A stretch of DNA of 64,000 nucleotides, taken from a bacterium HR29 (GTDB lineage: Bacteria > Chloroflexota > Dehalococcoidia > Tepidiformales > Tepidiformaceae). The position numbers and the translations under genes were made by a program. Where the stretch lies: contig BEIF01000004.1 of assembly GCA_002898215.1 (NCBI GenBank), positions 62,001 to 126,000 on the forward strand. The letters run 5' to 3'. Below are positions 29,613 through 37,659 of the stretch, piece by piece (the stretch's first letter is position 1; each line of letters opens with the position of its first letter). Below the pieces are notes generated by a model that saw only the letters and a list, made by a program, of their open reading frames with translations, made no database searches and had not been told where the DNA came from.

Positions 29613-30534
29613 GGACCGCCTCCGGTGTCGCGGCCTCGGAGCGGCGGAAGAGGTCCTCGAGCTGCCGGCGGGCCGGCTCGAGACGGACCAGGCCGAGTCC
29701 GAGCTCCGCGACCACGTCGCGCACGAGGTCGAGCGTCCTGTCGTCAGCCGGCTCGACGAGGAAGACCGAGCGGCCATCGGTGGTCACCCGCAGGCCGCGG
29801 GCGCGGAGGGCCGCCGCTGCCGCGTCGCGGTCGCCATCGACCTCGACGACGAGACGTCCCGTGGCGGCGGTGAAGTTCCGCAGGGGACCCGCCTCCACGA
29901 GTCGGCCGGCGTCGAGCACGACGAGTGAATCGCACACGCGCTCGATTTCGCCCAGCAGGTGCGAGGCCATGAGGATGGCGATGCCGAACTCCCTCCCCGT
30001 CCGCCGGATGAGGTCGAGCATCTCGTCGCGCCCTTCCGGGTCGAGCCCGTTCGTCGGCTCATCGAGAAAGAGGAGGCGCGGGTCGTGGACGAGCGCCTGA
30101 GCCAGCTTCGCGCGCTGCCGCATCCCGGTCGAGTACGTCCCCATCGGCCGGTACCGCTCCTCGAACAGCCCGACGTGGCGGAGGATGTCAGCGGTGCGCT
30201 CCCGGGCGGCGTTCCGAGGCAGGCCCGATAGCTGTGCCATGTGAGCCACGAATTCGGTCGCCGAGACATCGGAGGGAAGGCAGTCGTGCTCGGGCATGTA
30301 CCCGACGATCCGGCGAAGGTGAGGCCGATCCCGGCACACGTCGAATCCGAGCACAGCCGCCGTGCCCTGCGTCGGCTCGATGAGCCCCAGAAGGAGTTTG
30401 ATGAGGGTCGATTTGCCCGCTCCGTTGGCGCCGACGAGCCCCACGATGCCGCCTTCGATGGAAACGGTGAGGTCGTCGAGGGCGATGACACCGGGATACC
30501 GCTTCGTCAATCCCGCCGCCTCGATGAGCGCCAT
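29605..30534 (-). CDS. ABC transporter ATP-binding protein
   Basis: ABC-2 exporter ATPase, 309 residues, first of the four-gene exporter cluster. Walker A GANGAGKST near residue 37, signature YSTGMRQRAKLAQALVHDP, Walker B LLFLDEPTNGLDP and H-loop MASHLLGEIERV. It is similar in architecture to the ATPase at 27808-28731, so the cluster looks like a duplicated permease/ATPase pair. A TAGGAT hexamer (extended TGGTAGGAT) at 30541-30546 ends 6 nt before the ATG, indicating a leaderless mRNA. Confidence 0.93.
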   Translation of the reverse strand: MALIEAAGLTKRYPGVIALDDLTVSIEGGIVGLVGANGAGKSTLIKLLLGLIEPTQGTAAVLGFDVCRDRPHLRRIVGYMPEHDCLPSDVSATEFVAHMAQLSGLPRNAARERTADILRHVGLFEERYRPMGTYSTGMRQRAKLAQALVHDPRLLFLDEPTNGLDPEGRDEMLDLIRRTGREFGIAILMASHLLGEIERVCDSLVVLDAGRLVEAGPLRNFTAATGRLVVEVDGDRDAAAAALRARGLRVTTDGRSVFLVEPADDRTLDLVRDVVAELGLGLVRLEPARRQLEDLFRRSEAATPEAVRV

Positions 30535-30540
30535 GCCCCC

Positions 30541-30546
30541 ATCCTA
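30541..30546 (-). promoter_or_regulatory. -10 element, leaderless type (ABC exporter cluster)
   Basis: TAGGAT, extended upstream by TGG, ends 6 nt before the ATG of the first exporter ATPase. Confidence 0.5.
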
Positions 30547-30570
30547 CCACCGGCCGGCGAGGCGTCGGCC

Positions 30571-31095
30571 TCAGGCCTGCTCGTCGGCGGGTGCCCCTTC
30601 GAGAAAACCACGTACCGGCTCCTCGAAGGAGTGCGGGAGGATTCGGAGGACCAGCGGCGTCGCTTCGAGCATTCGCCGGGCGACCGGTGAGGCGTCGATC
30701 TCGCCTCGTAGGTCGGGGTCGGGGAAGGCCACCAGGGCGATGAGCACCGCCTGGGCGATGAGGAACCCCTTCGCGAAGCCGAAGAGTCCGCCCGCGACGC
30801 GGTCGGCGGCGCCGAGGTCGAGCAGCTCGACGCCCCGGCGGAGCGTGTACGCCACGACCTGTCCGGCGACGATGACGGCGAAGAGGATGGAGAGGAAGGC
30901 GATGAGCCGCGCCAGGAGCTCGTTCGCCACGATTGGCTCCACCTTCGGCGCCATGTCGTCGTAGAGGATGCCGGCGAGGGGAATCGCCAACACGACCGCG
31001 GCCAGCGAGACGAGTTCACGGATGAGCCCCCGGCGGTAGGCCCGCCAGGTGAGGAGCGCGATACCGCCCACGATGACCAGCGAGATCCAATCCAC
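30571..31095 (-). CDS. CvpA family membrane protein
   Basis: Membrane protein of 174 residues with four predicted helices, CvpA family (named after colicin V production; the general role is unclear). It starts at a GTG coding DWISLVIVGGIALLTWRAYRRGL; the GLFGFAKGFLIAQAVLIAL segment corresponds to the conserved Gly-rich helix. The C-terminal tail is soluble. It is separate from the ABC cluster by about 36 bp on the same strand, and divergent from the Trm112-like gene. Confidence 0.87.
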   Translation of the reverse strand: MDWISLVIVGGIALLTWRAYRRGLIRELVSLAAVVLAIPLAGILYDDMAPKVEPIVANELLARLIAFLSILFAVIVAGQVVAYTLRRGVELLDLGAADRVAGGLFGFAKGFLIAQAVLIALVAFPDPDLRGEIDASPVARRMLEATPLVLRILPHSFEEPVRGFLEGAPADEQA

Positions 31096-31184
31096 AGCAG
31101 CGGAGCTCCGGCGCCGGATGGTTCAACCTTGCAGAGGGCACACGGAAGGTTCAACAGCAACAGGAGCGTAGGGCCAAGGCGTAG

Positions 31185-31190
31185 TAGGAT
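31185..31190 (+). promoter_or_regulatory. -10 element, leaderless type
   Basis: TAGGAT ends 6 nt before the GTG of the Trm112-like gene. Confidence 0.5.
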
Positions 31191-31196
31191 GCTTCC

Positions 31197-31379
31197 GTGC
31201 GTACCGAACTGCTCGAGATCCTCATCTGCCCGCTGTGCAAGGGCGAGCTGGAGCTCCAGACCGAGGAGGAGCGCGACGGGGAGATCGTCCGCGGGCGGCT
31301 CATCTGCCAGGCTTGCGGCGAACGGTACCCCATCGAAGACGGCATCCCGAACATGCTCCCGCCCGACCTGCGCGACTAG
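31197..31379 (+). CDS. Trm112 family zinc-ribbon protein
   Basis: Protein of 60 residues of the Trm112/YcaR family. It has a four-cysteine zinc ribbon, CPLCKGEL near residue 11 and CQACGERYPIEDGIPNMLP near residue 37, including the conserved YP..DGIP end. In other organisms such proteins activate methyltransferases. The GTG start has no ribosome site but a TAGGAT hexamer 6 nt upstream. It is followed 3 bp later by a small membrane protein gene. Confidence 0.9.
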   Translation: MRTELLEILICPLCKGELELQTEEERDGEIVRGRLICQACGERYPIEDGIPNMLPPDLRD

Positions 31380-31382
31380 ACC

Positions 31383-31652
31383 ATGTCCGACCCCTGCGCC
31401 GAGGAGCGGTTCCCCAGGAAGCCGCCACGTCCTTGGATCGAGCTGGCGCCCTGGCCGCTTGCGAGCCGTGGCCTCGGCCTGCTGCTCCTCGCCGCGGTAT
31501 TCGCCGCCCTCGCGTGGTTCGGGTTGCGGACGTTCTCCTGGTGGTTCGTCCCGGCCGCGGCGGTGTCCGGCGTGGCCGCGGTGCTGGCGCTATGGGCGGC
31601 GCTCATTCACCTCACCGGTGGCGAGGAGTTCGACGACCATCCCTTCGTGTAG
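31383..31652 (+). CDS. Small membrane protein, unknown function
   Basis: Protein of 89 residues with two predicted helices (LGLLLLAAVFAALAWFG and the FVPAAAVSGVAAVLALWAAL stretch), a charged Pro-rich N-terminus and an acidic C-terminus. It follows the Trm112-like gene by 3 bp and so is probably cotranscribed. Its 3' end overlaps the converging membrane-protein gene by 41 bp. No family recognised. Confidence 0.6.
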   Translation: MSDPCAEERFPRKPPRPWIELAPWPLASRGLGLLLLAAVFAALAWFGLRTFSWWFVPAAAVSGVAAVLALWAALIHLTGGEEFDDHPFV

Positions 31653-32058
31653 CCTCGGCGCCGGAACGCCGGGCGAAGCCTGCGAGCAGGACGGCCGATA
31701 GCGTACCCGCCGCCACCAAGGACGCGGCACCCGGCGGCACCCACCACTCGAGCTCCCGTCCGGCCGAAGCCCACAGTGCCCCTCCCGCAAAGACGAGGGC
31801 GAGGCCAGTGTGGAGGACCCACCAGACCGGGGAGCGCCGGCGTCTTCCGCCCAGCATCCACGCAACCGCCGGGAGCGAAGCCGCGGAGAGGTAGATGAGG
31901 CCCACGGCCGCCGCGAAGAGCCAGTCGAGGCCGGCCGCGCCCGCAGCCATGTGGAGAGCGAACGCGAAAGCGAAAGCACCCACCGCCGCGGTGCTGCCGA
32001 GCAGCGGCCGAAGCCGCGCGAAGTTGAGTTGGAGCGCCCGGCGCGTCACTGCCTCCAT
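31612..32058 (-). CDS. Membrane protein, unknown function
   Basis: Protein of 148 residues with four predicted membrane helices, starting MEAVTRRALQLNFARLRP. The C-terminus is Arg-rich (GAEATRRDGRRTPRHR). The ATG at 32058 follows GGGAG and lies just past the rsmE stop, so it is the last gene of the dnaJ-prmA-rsmE operon. No family recognised. It overlaps the gene on the other strand by 41 bp at its 3' end. Confidence 0.62.
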   Translation of the reverse strand: MEAVTRRALQLNFARLRPLLGSTAAVGAFAFAFALHMAAGAAGLDWLFAAAVGLIYLSAASLPAVAWMLGGRRRRSPVWWVLHTGLALVFAGGALWASAGRELEWWVPPGAASLVAAGTLSAVLLAGFARRSGAEATRRDGRRTPRHR

Positions 32059-32060
32059 CG

Positions 32061-32774
32061 CTACTCCCAGCGAGTCCGGATGAGAGCGGTCGCGACCACC
32101 GCCGCCGTCTCGCTTCGGAGGGTATGCGGCCCGAACGAGGCCAGCAACGCGCCGCATGCCTCGGCGGCCGCTAGCTCCCGTTCCGAAAAGCCCCCTTCGG
32201 GTCCGACGAGGACCGTGAGGCGGCCCGATTCGGGGATCCGGCGAGCCGCTTCGCCGAAGGCCATCCCTCGAGCATCCCCGACGAGGATCGGCCCCGCAGC
32301 AGCCTGAAGGGCCTCCTCCAGCCGTGATGTGGGCGCGATCGCCGGGACCCAAAGCCGTCCGCTCTGCTCGGCAGCCTCGGCGGCGATGCGCTCCCACCGC
32401 GCCCGCCGCGCGCCGTCCGTGCTGCGCTCGGTGGTGCGCTCGGTAACCAGGGCGCCGATCACGTCGGCACCGGCCTCCGTCACCTTCTCCACCGCCCAGT
32501 CGAAGCGCTGCGGACGAACCAGGGCGCAGCGGACATCGAGGAGAAGTCGCGGTGGCGCACCGAGGCGGGCGAGCTCCACGACTTCGGCGAGCACAGCGCG
32601 CGCTTCCACCCGGCGTATGCGCGCAAGCCACTCGCGGCCGTCGCCTGCGAAGAGGAGGAGCGGGTCGTCCTCCCGCAGCCGGAGGACGTTTGCCAAACGA
32701 CGGGCAACCTCCCCCTCCAACCGGTGGAGGCCGGGGCCGGCGCTCGGGAAGTAGATGCGGGGAAGCCGCGCCAC
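32061..32774 (-). CDS. rsmE: 16S rRNA m3U1498 methyltransferase RsmE
   Basis: SPOUT-class methyltransferase of 237 residues that methylates U1498 of 16S rRNA. The N-terminal PUA-like part is RIYFPSAGPG...HRLEGEVARRLANVLRLREDD. The SAM-binding knot is seen in LTVLVGPEGGFSERELAAA and LGPHTLRSETAAVVA-like SFGPHTLRSETAAVV. The GTG at 32774 is chosen because the family N-terminus starts there and GAGG lies 8-9 nt upstream, 10 bp after the prmA stop. The pairing with prmA is common. Confidence 0.93.
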   Translation of the reverse strand: MARLPRIYFPSAGPGLHRLEGEVARRLANVLRLREDDPLLLFAGDGREWLARIRRVEARAVLAEVVELARLGAPPRLLLDVRCALVRPQRFDWAVEKVTEAGADVIGALVTERTTERSTDGARRARWERIAAEAAEQSGRLWVPAIAPTSRLEEALQAAAGPILVGDARGMAFGEAARRIPESGRLTVLVGPEGGFSERELAAAEACGALLASFGPHTLRSETAAVVATALIRTRWE

Positions 32775-32784
32775 CTTCGAGGCC

Positions 32785-33678
32785 TCACCCCACCCGGGAG
32801 GCCTCGAGCAGAGCCCACTCTCCCTCGTGGCGCGCAGCCGTCGGCCTGAGCCCCGCGCGCCGGAGCGCCGCACGCACCGCTGGCAGGTCCACGGCGAGGA
32901 AGCCGCTGACGATGGCGAGCCCGCCTGGAACGAGCGCTTCGGCCAGGGCAGGAGCGAGGGCGATGTCGGCCTCGGTGTTGATGTTGGCGACCGCTACGTC
33001 GTACGCGCCGTTCGCCGCATCGGCGATCGAACCGAGCGCAACCCGAACCGCACCCCTCACGCCGTTCGCGTCGACGTTCGCCCGCGCGACATCGACGGCC
33101 ACCGGGTCAATGTCGCAGGCATCGACAGCGCACGCCCCGAGCTTCACCGCGGCGATGGAGAGGATCCCGGACCCGGTACCGACGTCGAGGACGCGGTGTC
33201 CCGGACGGACGACAGCAGCGAGCGCGGCAAGACAAAGACGGGTCGTTTCGTGGTGGCCGGTACCGAACGCCTGGCCGGGGTCGAGACGGATCACCACCTC
33301 CCCGTCGGCCGGAGCGTGCTCCACCCAGGTGGGAACGACGGTAAGGCAGCTTCCTGTCCGGACGACACCGAAGAATTCCCGCCAGCTTGTCTGCCAGTCG
33401 CGCTCGTACATCGGACGGGCCACCAGCTCGACCTCCGGGAAGGAGGCGAATTCTTCGCGGAGGCGGGCAACGACGACGGCGCCGAGTTCGCTGCTGGGAA
33501 CGTACGCGCGGACCAGCACCGGGCCCTCGACGACACGGAAGCCTTGCTCCGGACCGAGCGGCTCGATGGGCTCTTCGATGCTGACCCCAGCGGGCACGTG
33601 TCGACGGAGGATCTCGGCGACCGCCTCGGCGAGCACCGGTGGCGAGGCGGCTGTGAGTTCGTACCAGAGGCCGCTCAT
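32785..33678 (-). CDS. prmA: Ribosomal protein L11 methyltransferase PrmA
   Basis: SAM-dependent methyltransferase of 297 residues that trimethylates ribosomal protein L11. Motif I is VLDVGTGSGILSIAAVKLGA; DPGQAFGTGHHETTRLCLAAL upstream of it and ANINTEADIALAPALAEALVPGG downstream are PrmA signatures. The substrate-binding N-terminal domain covers about residues 1-120. It lies 9 bp after dnaJ and 10 bp before rsmE. Confidence 0.95.
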   Translation of the reverse strand: MSGLWYELTAASPPVLAEAVAEILRRHVPAGVSIEEPIEPLGPEQGFRVVEGPVLVRAYVPSSELGAVVVARLREEFASFPEVELVARPMYERDWQTSWREFFGVVRTGSCLTVVPTWVEHAPADGEVVIRLDPGQAFGTGHHETTRLCLAALAAVVRPGHRVLDVGTGSGILSIAAVKLGACAVDACDIDPVAVDVARANVDANGVRGAVRVALGSIADAANGAYDVAVANINTEADIALAPALAEALVPGGLAIVSGFLAVDLPAVRAALRRAGLRPTAARHEGEWALLEASRVG

Positions 33679-33687
33679 CGCTGGGAG

Positions 33688-34830
33688 CTACCCGGCAACA
33701 GCATCGCGCAGCCTCTCGAAGAAGCTCTTCTTCCCGTTCCGGCGGGGGAGCGCCGGGGTACCCATCGTCTCCGCGAGCCTTTCGAGCAGGTGGCGCTGCT
33801 CGTCGGTGAGCCGCTCGGGCACGACGACGGCCACCCGCACCACCAGGTCGCCTCGGCCCGGACCGCGGAGGCGCGGAACGCCCTCGCCGCGAATGACGAA
33901 CTCGTCCCCGTGCTGCGTGCCCGGCGGAATCTCCAGCTCAATTTCGCCTCCCGCCGGGTCGAGCTTGGGAATGCGGACGGTGGTGCCTAGCGCAGCCTGG
34001 GCGATGTTCAGCGGGAGCTCGTAGAGGAGGTGGTCCTCCACCCGCGTGAAGTGAGGATGCGGCGCCACCGAGACGACGACGTAGAGGTTCCCCCGCGGCC
34101 CACCCCGGAGGCCGGCCTCACCTTCGCCCGAGAGCCGGATCTGCGAGCCCGTATCGACGCCGGGCGGGATGCGGACCACCAACCGGCGGGTGACGCGCTC
34201 GCGGCCGGTGCCGCGGCAGCGGGAGCACGGGGTGACGATAATCCGACCTTCGCCACCGCAGCGGCCACACGTGGATACGTTGACGAATTGGCCGAAGATG
34301 CTCGTGGCCGCGCGGCGGATTTCGCCGGCGCCGCGACAATCGGGGCAGACGGCAAGGTCCGTGCCGGGCGCCGTTCCGCGGCCACGGCACTCGCTGCACA
34401 CCTCGTGGCGCTGGAACTCGATCTCCTTCTCGGCGCCGAAGGCCGCCTCCTCGAACGTGAGCTCCAGGGTGTAGCGGAGGTCGGCCCCCCGGACCGGACC
34501 TTGGCGGCGCCGGGCGCGGGTACCACCGAAGAAGGCCTCGAAGATGTCGCCGAACCCTTCGAAGGGGTTGAAGCCCTCGAACCCAGCCGCCCCGGCGGTG
34601 CCATCGACTCCGGCGTGGCCGAAGCGGTCGTACGCCGCTCGCTTCTCCGGGTCGGAAAGCACCTCGTAGGCGCGGTTGATCTCCTTGAACCGCTCCTCCG
34701 CGTCCGGCGACGGGTTCCGGTCGGGATGGTACTGCATGGCCAGACGGCGGTACGCCTTCTTGATCTCCGCCTGGCTCGCATCCCGGGGAACACCGAGGAT
34801 TTCGTAGTAGTCGCGCTGCTGGGCTGGCAC
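33688..34830 (-). CDS. dnaJ: Chaperone DnaJ
   Basis: Hsp40 cochaperone of DnaK, 380 residues. J domain at the N-terminus with the HPD motif ([15 protein letters not shown]), a Gly/Phe-rich segment, and four zinc-finger repeats ([32 protein letters not shown]). The C-terminal substrate-binding domains follow. All four CxxCxGxG motifs are intact. No dnaK or grpE is seen in the window. The GTG start has a TAGGCT hexamer (TGGTAGGCT) 6 nt upstream and no ribosome site, so the operon with prmA and rsmE is likely leaderless. Confidence 0.97.
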   Translation of the reverse strand: MPAQQRDYYEILGVPRDASQAEIKKAYRRLAMQYHPDRNPSPDAEERFKEINRAYEVLSDPEKRAAYDRFGHAGVDGTAGAAGFEGFNPFEGFGDIFEAFFGGTRARRRQGPVRGADLRYTLELTFEEAAFGAEKEIEFQRHEVCSECRGRGTAPGTDLAVCPDCRGAGEIRRAATSIFGQFVNVSTCGRCGGEGRIIVTPCSRCRGTGRERVTRRLVVRIPPGVDTGSQIRLSGEGEAGLRGGPRGNLYVVVSVAPHPHFTRVEDHLLYELPLNIAQAALGTTVRIPKLDPAGGEIELEIPPGTQHGDEFVIRGEGVPRLRGPGRGDLVVRVAVVVPERLTDEQRHLLERLAETMGTPALPRRNGKKSFFERLRDAVAG

Positions 34831-34836
34831 GGTTCT

Positions 34837-34842
34837 AGCCTA
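34837..34842 (-). promoter_or_regulatory. -10 element, leaderless type (dnaJ)
   Basis: TAGGCT, extended by TGG, ends 6 nt before the dnaJ GTG on the minus strand. Confidence 0.45.
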
Positions 34843-34910
34843 CCAATCCGAATTGCCGGCATCGAAGGGCCGGCGCCGCAGCCGCTCTCCTCTGCTATCA
34901 TCGGCTGGCC

Positions 34911-35405
34911 GTGCCTTCCATTCCAGCGGCGCACCGCGAGGCGTTCGAGGCGTACCTCGCCGGTCCGAGCCGTATCCGCGAGGCCGTTACAGGCCTCGAC
35001 CAGACACGGCTGAGCCAGCGCCCCGCCGGCTCCGAGTGGAGCGTGCGGGACGTGATCATCCACCTCAGCGATGCCGAGCTCGTCCGAGCGGAACGACTCC
35101 GGAGGATCGTCGCCGAGGAGTCGCCGGAGCTTCGGCCCTTCGACCAGGACCTGTGGAAGCGGCGCCTCGCCTATCTGTGGCGCGACCCGGAGCTCGCCCT
35201 TACCCTCCTGGAGCTCCTCTGTCACGCGAACGCGGAGCTGCTGCGGCAGCTCGACGCGGCCGGCTGGGAGCGGTCGGGGCTCCACCCCGAGTTCGGCCCA
35301 ATGACCGTGGGCAGGCTCGTGCGCCTCGGCGCCGACCATTTCGCGGACCACGCCGCCCACATCCGCGCGTTGCGGAACGCGCTGGCGGAAACACCCAGGG
35401 CCTGA
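34911..35405 (+). CDS. DinB/YfiT family protein
   Basis: Four-helix-bundle protein of 164 residues in the DinB/YfiT-like metal-binding family. The pattern of three histidines is visible: DVIIHLSDAELVRAERL near residue 46, and DHFADHAAHIRALRNAL near the C-terminus. Members are often thiol-dependent transferases; the substrate is unknown. The GTG start is preceded by TATCAT 9 nt upstream with no ribosome site, close to leaderless. Confidence 0.85.
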   Translation: MPSIPAAHREAFEAYLAGPSRIREAVTGLDQTRLSQRPAGSEWSVRDVIIHLSDAELVRAERLRRIVAEESPELRPFDQDLWKRRLAYLWRDPELALTLLELLCHANAELLRQLDAAGWERSGLHPEFGPMTVGRLVRLGADHFADHAAHIRALRNALAETPRA

Positions 35406-35464
35406 CAACCGACTTCCCGGCAAGTACCCTGTCCGCCGACAGGTCGCTGGGAGGCATTCGCGAC

Positions 35465-36130
35465 ATGGGCGAGATGATTGAGTTCCCGGCCAACGGCAGG
35501 ACGTGCCCTGGCTACCTCGCCAAGCCTGTTTCAGGCACGGGGAAGGGCGTGGTCGTCATCCAGGAGTGGTGGGGGCTGAACTCCAACATCCGGAACATCG
35601 CCGATCGCTTCGCCGCCGAGGGGTTCGTCGCCCTGGCGCCCGACCTGTATCACGGCAAGGTGACGAAGGAGCCGGACGAAGCCGGAAAGCTGATGATGGC
35701 GCTGCGGATCGACGAGGCGGAAAAGGACCTGCGCGGCGCCATCCGCTACCTGAGGGAGCTCACGGGCGGTCCTGTGGGAACGGTGGGGTTCTGTATGGGC
35801 GGGGCACTCAGCCTCTTCGCTGCCTGCAAGGCTGGGGACGATGTGGGAGCCTGCGTCGACTTCTACGGCGGGCACCCGGCTGTCACCTACGATTGGGACG
35901 GGCTCACCGCCCCCCTCCTCGGCATCTGGGCCGAACACGATGACTTCGTGAACCCGAACATCCCCCGCTACGAAGAGGAGCTGAAGCGCCGAGGGAAGAA
36001 GTACGAGTTCGTCACCTACCCGGGCACGCAGCACGCCTTCTTCAACGACGAACGGCCCGGCATCTACCATCCCCAGGCAGCGGAAGACAGCTGGAAGCGC
36101 GTTCTGGCTTTCTTCCGCGAACACCTGTGA
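35465..36130 (+). CDS. Dienelactone hydrolase family protein
   Basis: Dienelactone hydrolase of 221 residues. The nucleophile is the cysteine in VGFCMGGALS, the acid lies in AEHDDFVNP and the histidine in YPGTQHAFFNDERP. The N-terminal VVVIQEWWGLNSNIRNIADR contains the conserved glutamate of the family. The ATG follows GGGAGG, with a TACCCT hexamer at 35425-35430 as a possible -10. The short-chain dehydrogenase that follows is 15 bp away, so they are probably cotranscribed. Confidence 0.92.
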   Translation: MGEMIEFPANGRTCPGYLAKPVSGTGKGVVVIQEWWGLNSNIRNIADRFAAEGFVALAPDLYHGKVTKEPDEAGKLMMALRIDEAEKDLRGAIRYLRELTGGPVGTVGFCMGGALSLFAACKAGDDVGACVDFYGGHPAVTYDWDGLTAPLLGIWAEHDDFVNPNIPRYEEELKRRGKKYEFVTYPGTQHAFFNDERPGIYHPQAAEDSWKRVLAFFREHL

Positions 36131-36145
36131 ACGCGTGAGACACCG

Positions 36146-36946
36146 ATGGGACTCCTGGAGGGCCGCGTCGCCATCGTGACGGGCGGCGCGTCCGGCATCG
36201 GACGGGCCATCGCCGGCGCGTTCGCCGCCGAGGGCGCTCGCATCTTCATCGTCGACGTGAACGCGGAGGGCATCGCCGGGGTCATCGCCGACCACGGCCA
36301 CAACACGGCCGATGGCTGCGAAGCCGATGTGCGGGACGAAGCCGCCGTGCGGCGGGCGGTCGAACGATGCGTGCGACGTTTCGGCCGGCTCGATATCGCG
36401 GTCAACAACGCCGGGACCGGCGCCTTCTCGCCCGTGCACGAAATGCCGCTCGAGGAATGGCAGCGCGTGCTCGACGTGAACCTCACCGGGGTGTTCCTCT
36501 GCCTGAAGCACGAGGCTGCGCAGATGATCCGTCAGGGCGACGGCGGCGCGATCGTGAACATCGCCTCGCTGAACGCGCGCCAGCCTGCCGAAGGGATGGC
36601 CGCCTACTGTGCCGCGAAGGCGGGCGTAGCCATGCTCACCGAGGTAGCCGCCCTCGAGCTGGGCCGTCACGGCATTCGCGTGAACGCCATCGGACCAGGG
36701 CTCGTGCGCACGCCCATGACGGAGCCGCTGCGGGCGGTGCCGGGGGTGGAGGCCGCGTACCTCGCCGAGACGCCGCTCGGCTTCGTCGGCGAACCGTCCG
36801 ACGTGGCAGCCCTGGCGCTCTGGATGGTCTCGCCCGCGGCGCGGTGGCTCACGGGACAAACCATCTACCTCGACGGCGGTGCGAGCTTGCGGAAGTACCC
36901 GCCCCTCTTCGACCTCTTCGCCCACTCGCAAGCCACTTCGGAGTGA
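36146..36946 (+). CDS. Short-chain dehydrogenase/reductase
   Basis: Classical SDR of 266 residues, NAD(P)-dependent, cytoplasmic. Cofactor motif TGGASGIGRAIAGAF at residues 12-26, NNAGTGAF near 90, catalytic Ser in ASLNARQ and YCAAK near 155, with the PG..RTPM C-terminal segment. An acidic residue at the end of the second strand (VDVNAEG) suggests NAD preference. Substrate unknown. It lies between the dienelactone hydrolase and a DUF1232 gene on the same strand. Confidence 0.92.
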   Translation: MGLLEGRVAIVTGGASGIGRAIAGAFAAEGARIFIVDVNAEGIAGVIADHGHNTADGCEADVRDEAAVRRAVERCVRRFGRLDIAVNNAGTGAFSPVHEMPLEEWQRVLDVNLTGVFLCLKHEAAQMIRQGDGGAIVNIASLNARQPAEGMAAYCAAKAGVAMLTEVAALELGRHGIRVNAIGPGLVRTPMTEPLRAVPGVEAAYLAETPLGFVGEPSDVAALALWMVSPAARWLTGQTIYLDGGASLRKYPPLFDLFAHSQATSE

Positions 36947-36952
36947 GCCTCG

Positions 36953-37345
36953 ATGCTGCCCTGGTGGGCGTGGCTCCTGCTAGGACTCGGCGGTGCGTCG
37001 GCAGTTGGTGCTGTCGCTGCCTACGTGGTGTTGCGGGCGACCGCCGCAGGCCGGCGCTTCCTCGCCCTTTCCCGGCGGGGCAAGGTCCGATTCGGGCGCT
37101 CCCTCGTTCGCGACCCCGCCGTGCCACGTCGCGCCAAGTGGATTCTCGGTGGGCTCGCGATCTACCTGGCCTTCCCCCTCGACATCATCCCCGACGCCGT
37201 GCCCATCCTGGGGCACCTCGACGACCTCCTGGTCGCCCTGCTGGCGATCGCGCTCGTGTTGGTCTCGACGCCGCGCGAGGCGCTGGAGCGCGCCCTGCGG
37301 GAAGGGGAGGCGTACGACGCTGGGCGCCGCCGGGCCGCCCCATAG
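36953..37345 (+). CDS. DUF1232 / YkvA-like membrane protein
   Basis: Protein of 130 residues with an N-terminal membrane helix and a DUF1232 domain. YLAFPLDIIPDAVPILGHLDDLLV is the domain signature (PLDLIPD.IP..G..DD), running from about residue 70 and split here only for identification. A second hydrophobic segment follows. Function of the family is not established. It is 6 bp after the dehydrogenase gene. Confidence 0.85.
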   Translation: MLPWWAWLLLGLGGASAVGAVAAYVVLRATAAGRRFLALSRRGKVRFGRSLVRDPAVPRRAKWILGGLAIYLAFPLDIIPDAVPILGHLDDLLVALLAIALVLVSTPREALERALREGEAYDAGRRRAAP

Positions 37346-37460
37346 GGGGACGATTGACCAAGTGGGGACCATTCGGACCCCGTGAAATGTCCATCCGGCC
37401 ATCGGAACCACGAATACGCGCCAGTAGCCTGACGGCACAGTTCGCGAGGAGGCAACCGCC

Positions 37461-37649
37461 ATGGAGCTTCGGCTCACCCGCGAGCAGGCTGACGTGCTGG
37501 AGCACGTCGTGGAGCGGTACGTCGACGTGATCCGCACGGCGGTGCGATTCTCCACCTCGCGCCGGGTCCAGCCTGATTTGGAGCGGGAGCAGCTCGTGTT
37601 GGAGGAGATCCTCCGCGCGCTCCGCCGGGCGCGCGGTATCCACGCCTGA
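37461..37649 (+). CDS. Small conserved-looking protein, unknown function
   Basis: Protein of 62 residues, highly charged and predicted helical: MELRLTREQADVLEHVVERY followed by an Arg-rich half. The ATG is preceded by a strong GAGGAGG at 8-9 nt, and TAGCCT at 37425-37430 could be the -10, so it is a real gene. No cysteine, no membrane segment, no motif I recognise. It converges on the VOC-family gene 10 bp downstream. Confidence 0.68.
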   Translation: MELRLTREQADVLEHVVERYVDVIRTAVRFSTSRRVQPDLEREQLVLEEILRALRRARGIHA

Positions 37650-37659
37650 GGCCGCTGGC

